A stretch of DNA of 8,194 bases from DATBDM01 sp034664425 (lineage in GTDB: Bacteria; Actinomycetota; Thermoleophilia; Solirubrobacterales; Solirubrobacteraceae), in contig JAXDHR010000116.1 in NCBI GenBank assembly GCA_034664425.1, positions 1 through 8,194 on the forward strand, given 5' to 3'. This document shows positions 6,532-8,194 of the stretch, in pieces. Numbering within the stretch: position 1 is the stretch's first letter; each line of letters opens with the position of its first letter. The notes under the pieces were generated by a model, which saw only the letters and a program-made list of their open reading frames with translations, was not told the DNA's origin and searched no databases. Position numbers and translations under genes: made by a program.

Positions 6532-6563
6532 GCCTCCTGGGGGTGGTGAACTCGACAGGCGGC
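6532..6563. terminator. Possible bidirectional hairpin between convergent genes
   Basis: GCCTCCTG (6532-6539) can pair with CAGGCGGC (6556-6563) with one mismatch around a 16-base loop. It fills the 43-base gap between the convergent dehydratase and oxidoreductase stops, where termination is needed in both directions. There is no T-tract on either side, so the assignment is tentative. Confidence 0.3.
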
Positions 6564-6564
6564 C

Positions 6565-7704
6565 CTACGCCGCGGCGGCGCACTGCTCGCGCGTGGCGGG
6601 CGGGGCCGAGCGGAGGAACTCCGGCGGCGCGATCGTGAGGTAGTGGCCGAACGTCCAGCGCGCCGGGCCCGGGCGGGCGAACAGGCGCACGAGGGCGTCC
6701 ATCGGGCGGCCGTGCAGCCGGTGGATCGCCTGCTGGGTCAGGTACATCGCGCGGAACTTCCACGCGTGCGAGGCCGAAAAGCGCGCGTAGGCCTCGAGCG
6801 CGGCGGCCTCGGTGCGGCTGCCGGCCAGCACGGCGGCGAGCTCGCGGCCCGCCGCCACGCCGAAGTAGAGCGCGGTGCGGATGCCCTCTGCCGAGAGCGG
6901 CAGGCAGTGTCCGGCGGAGTCGCCGACGAACCAGACGCCGTCCTCGACCGCCGGGCGCAGCGCGTGCGGGATCCAGTTGCCCTGAAAGCCATCCGGGGAC
7001 GTGCGGACGTCCTCGACGAGCCGCAGCGTCGGGTCCTTCACGTGCAGGCGCGGGTCGAACGAGCCGATGCCCACACGCAGCTCGTCGCGGGCGGGGAACG
7101 CCCAGCCGTAGCCGGGAGCGACGTAGCGGGGGGTGATCCACAGCTCGAGGTCCGTGCCGCTCCCCGCGGGGTGCACCTCGAGCCCGCGGGAGAGCCGCGC
7201 GTCGGGCGGCTGGACGTTCTCGCCCGGACCGAGCACACGGCGCCAGCCGAGCGCGTCGACGATGTGCGCCGCGCGCACGTCGCCGCGGTCGGTGTGGACG
7301 ACCCGGTCCGTTCGCCCGTCGACCTTGGCGATGTCGAACGCCGCCTCGCCGCACTGCTCCCACAGCCCTTCGCAGAGGCGCCGGTAATCGAAGGTCGAGA
7401 ACGTGAACGGCAGCGGCCAGCGGGCGCTCACGCGGTCGGTGTGCACGACCAGCGAGTCGAACGTCTGCAAGACGGCGTCGCCGAGGCCGAGCTCGAGCAG
7501 CAGCTCGGTGGGCGCGGCGCACGCGGAGGTCTGTCGCTCACCGATCTCGTAGCGATCGAGGACGAGCACGCTGGCGCCGCTCCGACGCAGCTCCCGCGCG
7601 ACCGCGAGGCCCGCGAAGGAGGCACCGCAGATCAGGACGTCGGTGGAGGTGCCGGAGGCAAACGGAGTCCGCGCGGCACCGCGCTTCGTGGCACGCACTG
7701 GCAT
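6565..7704 (-). CDS. FAD-dependent oxidoreductase, geranylgeranyl reductase type
   Basis: The 379-residue flavoprotein begins with a Rossmann dinucleotide-binding segment, TDVLICGASFAGLAVARELR (21-40), with the GxGxxG-type loop GASFAG at 27-32 and an acidic end of strand 2 in LDR (49-51). The second FAD motif GDSAGHCLPLSAEGI (261-275), followed by RTALYFG, is the pattern of the geranylgeranyl reductase/digeranylglycerophospholipid reductase branch of the PHBH-like superfamily. WAFPARDELRVGIG (201-214) is the substrate-domain strand of the same group. Such enzymes reduce isoprenoid double bonds or hydroxylate or halogenate aromatic substrates. The specific reaction is not evident. The ATG at 7704-7702 has no Shine-Dalgarno sequence and lies 13 bases after a TACTGT hexamer. 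It is monocistronic in this window, convergent with the dehydratase and divergent from rpsA. Its stop is TAG. Confidence 0.87.
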   Translation of the reverse strand: MPVRATKRGAARTPFASGTSTDVLICGASFAGLAVARELRRSGASVLVLDRYEIGERQTSACAAPTELLLELGLGDAVLQTFDSLVVHTDRVSARWPLPFTFSTFDYRRLCEGLWEQCGEAAFDIAKVDGRTDRVVHTDRGDVRAAHIVDALGWRRVLGPGENVQPPDARLSRGLEVHPAGSGTDLELWITPRYVAPGYGWAFPARDELRVGIGSFDPRLHVKDPTLRLVEDVRTSPDGFQGNWIPHALRPAVEDGVWFVGDSAGHCLPLSAEGIRTALYFGVAAGRELAAVLAGSRTEAAALEAYARFSASHAWKFRAMYLTQQAIHRLHGRPMDALVRLFARPGPARWTFGHYLTIAPPEFLRSAPPATREQCAAAA

Positions 7705-7734
7705 GGGCTGACTCGCTACAGTAACTGGCCGCTC
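7705..7734. promoter_or_regulatory. Compact divergent promoter of the oxidoreductase and rpsA
   Basis: Only 30 bases separate the two divergent ATG codons. TACAGT (7717-7722, plus strand) lies 12 bases before the rpsA ATG. On the other strand TACTGT (7723-7718) lies 13 bases before the oxidoreductase ATG. Both fit the TANNNT -10 pattern and occupy the same DNA, so the two promoters would face away from one shared element and probably compete for RNA polymerase. Predicted 5' leaders are only about 6 bases. No clear -35 boxes or ribosome binding sites are visible; -35 elements would fall inside the opposing coding regions. Confidence 0.5.
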
Positions 7735-8194
7735 ATGGAAGCCACGCTCACACTGCCAACCTCAACCGACGCAAAGGTCGTCGAGGGCTCCGACGGGATG
7801 CTCCTCGAGATCGACGGCCGCATCGTCCCCAACTACGACGCCACGATCGTCCCCTTCGACGAGGGTGACGTCGTCACCGGCAAGGTCGTCCGGATCGACA
7901 AGGACGAGGTCCTGATCGATATCGGATACAAGAGCGAGGGGGTCATCCCCCAGCATGAGCTCTCGATCCGCAAGTCCGTCGATCCCTCCGAGGAGGTCGA
8001 GCTCGGCGAGGAGGTCGACGCGCTCGTCCTCACCAAGGAGGACCAGGACGGACGCCTGATCCTGTCCAAGAAGCGCGCCCGCTTCGAGCGCGCCTGGCGC
8101 AAGATCGAGGCCGCCGCCGAGTCCGGCGAGCCCGTCATCGGCGCGGTCATCGAGGTCGTCAAGGGCGGCCTGATCATCGACCTCGGGGTGCGCG
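7735..8194 (+). CDS. rpsA: 30S ribosomal protein S1, N-terminal part
   Basis: The first 153 codons of ribosomal protein S1 are present; it binds mRNA on the 30S subunit through repeated S1 (OB-fold) domains. The first S1 domain spans about residues 43-113, from EGDVVTGKVVRIDKDEVLID through GYKSEGVIP and ELSI to EDQDGRLILSKKRA. A linker with FERAWRKIE follows (117-125). The second domain begins near residue 131, with GAVIEVVKGGLIIDLGVR cut by the window edge. These phrases are near-invariant in bacterial S1, and the style is actinobacterial. The ATG at 7735 was chosen because it begins directly after the shared promoter. It has no Shine-Dalgarno sequence, consistent with a very short leader. 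Codon use is strongly biased to C-ending codons, as expected for a highly expressed gene. The number of S1 domains cannot be seen. Confidence 0.96.
   Translation, partial: MEATLTLPTSTDAKVVEGSDGMLLEIDGRIVPNYDATIVPFDEGDVVTGKVVRIDKDEVLIDIGYKSEGVIPQHELSIRKSVDPSEEVELGEEVDALVLTKEDQDGRLILSKKRARFERAWRKIEAAAESGEPVIGAVIEVVKGGLIIDLGVR

Noticed and set aside
7762..8177. Minus-strand open frames inside rpsA
   Set aside because: They are antisense to a strongly conserved ribosomal protein gene with clear S1 domains and have no family pattern.

Overview
The window is very GC-rich DNA with GC-heavy third codon positions, GTG starts, 4-base ATGA/GTGA gene overlaps, and several starts that lack a Shine-Dalgarno sequence. 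The Stf0-type sulfotransferase and the S1 protein sequence both resemble actinobacterial homologues. I infer an actinobacterium, possibly of the Thermoleophilia/Solirubrobacterales. That placement rests on style and recalled similarity, not on a search.

Left block (1-1865, minus strand): a compact operon read right to left. It holds an Stf0-like sulfotransferase, cysD (small subunit of sulfate adenylyltransferase), and the start of cysN (GTPase subunit), which runs off the window. The genes overlap by 4 bases and by 1 base. In principle CysDN activates sulfate for PAPS formation and Stf0 moves the sulfuryl group to a sugar acceptor. However, cysD is broken twice: a TAG codon sits exactly where the PP-loop lysine of SGGKDS belongs, and about 53 conserved C-terminal residues are missing in frame.

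Middle block (1914-4183, plus strand): diverging from the sulfotransferase across 48 bases are a sulfatase resembling heparan N-sulfatase and, overlapping it by 4 bases, an HSL-family alpha/beta hydrolase. Sulfate-adding and sulfate-removing genes thus stand back to back, which suggests a sulfated sugar or glycolipid as common substrate.

Second plus-strand unit (4267-6521): a class III PLP aminotransferase coupled by a GTGA overlap to a threonine/serine dehydratase-like fold-type II PLP enzyme. It probably has its own promoter with a leaderless or near-leaderless mRNA. The substrate is unknown.

Right end: a minus-strand FAD-dependent oxidoreductase of the geranylgeranyl-reductase type (7704-6565) diverges from rpsA (ribosomal protein S1, 7735 to the window end). 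They share a 30-base intergenic region in which one 7-base stretch can serve as a -10 element on both strands. Nearly all the DNA is coding. The only gaps are 1866-1913, 4184-4266, 6522-6564 and 7705-7734. No tRNA, rRNA, CRISPR array, insertion sequence or long repeat was seen.
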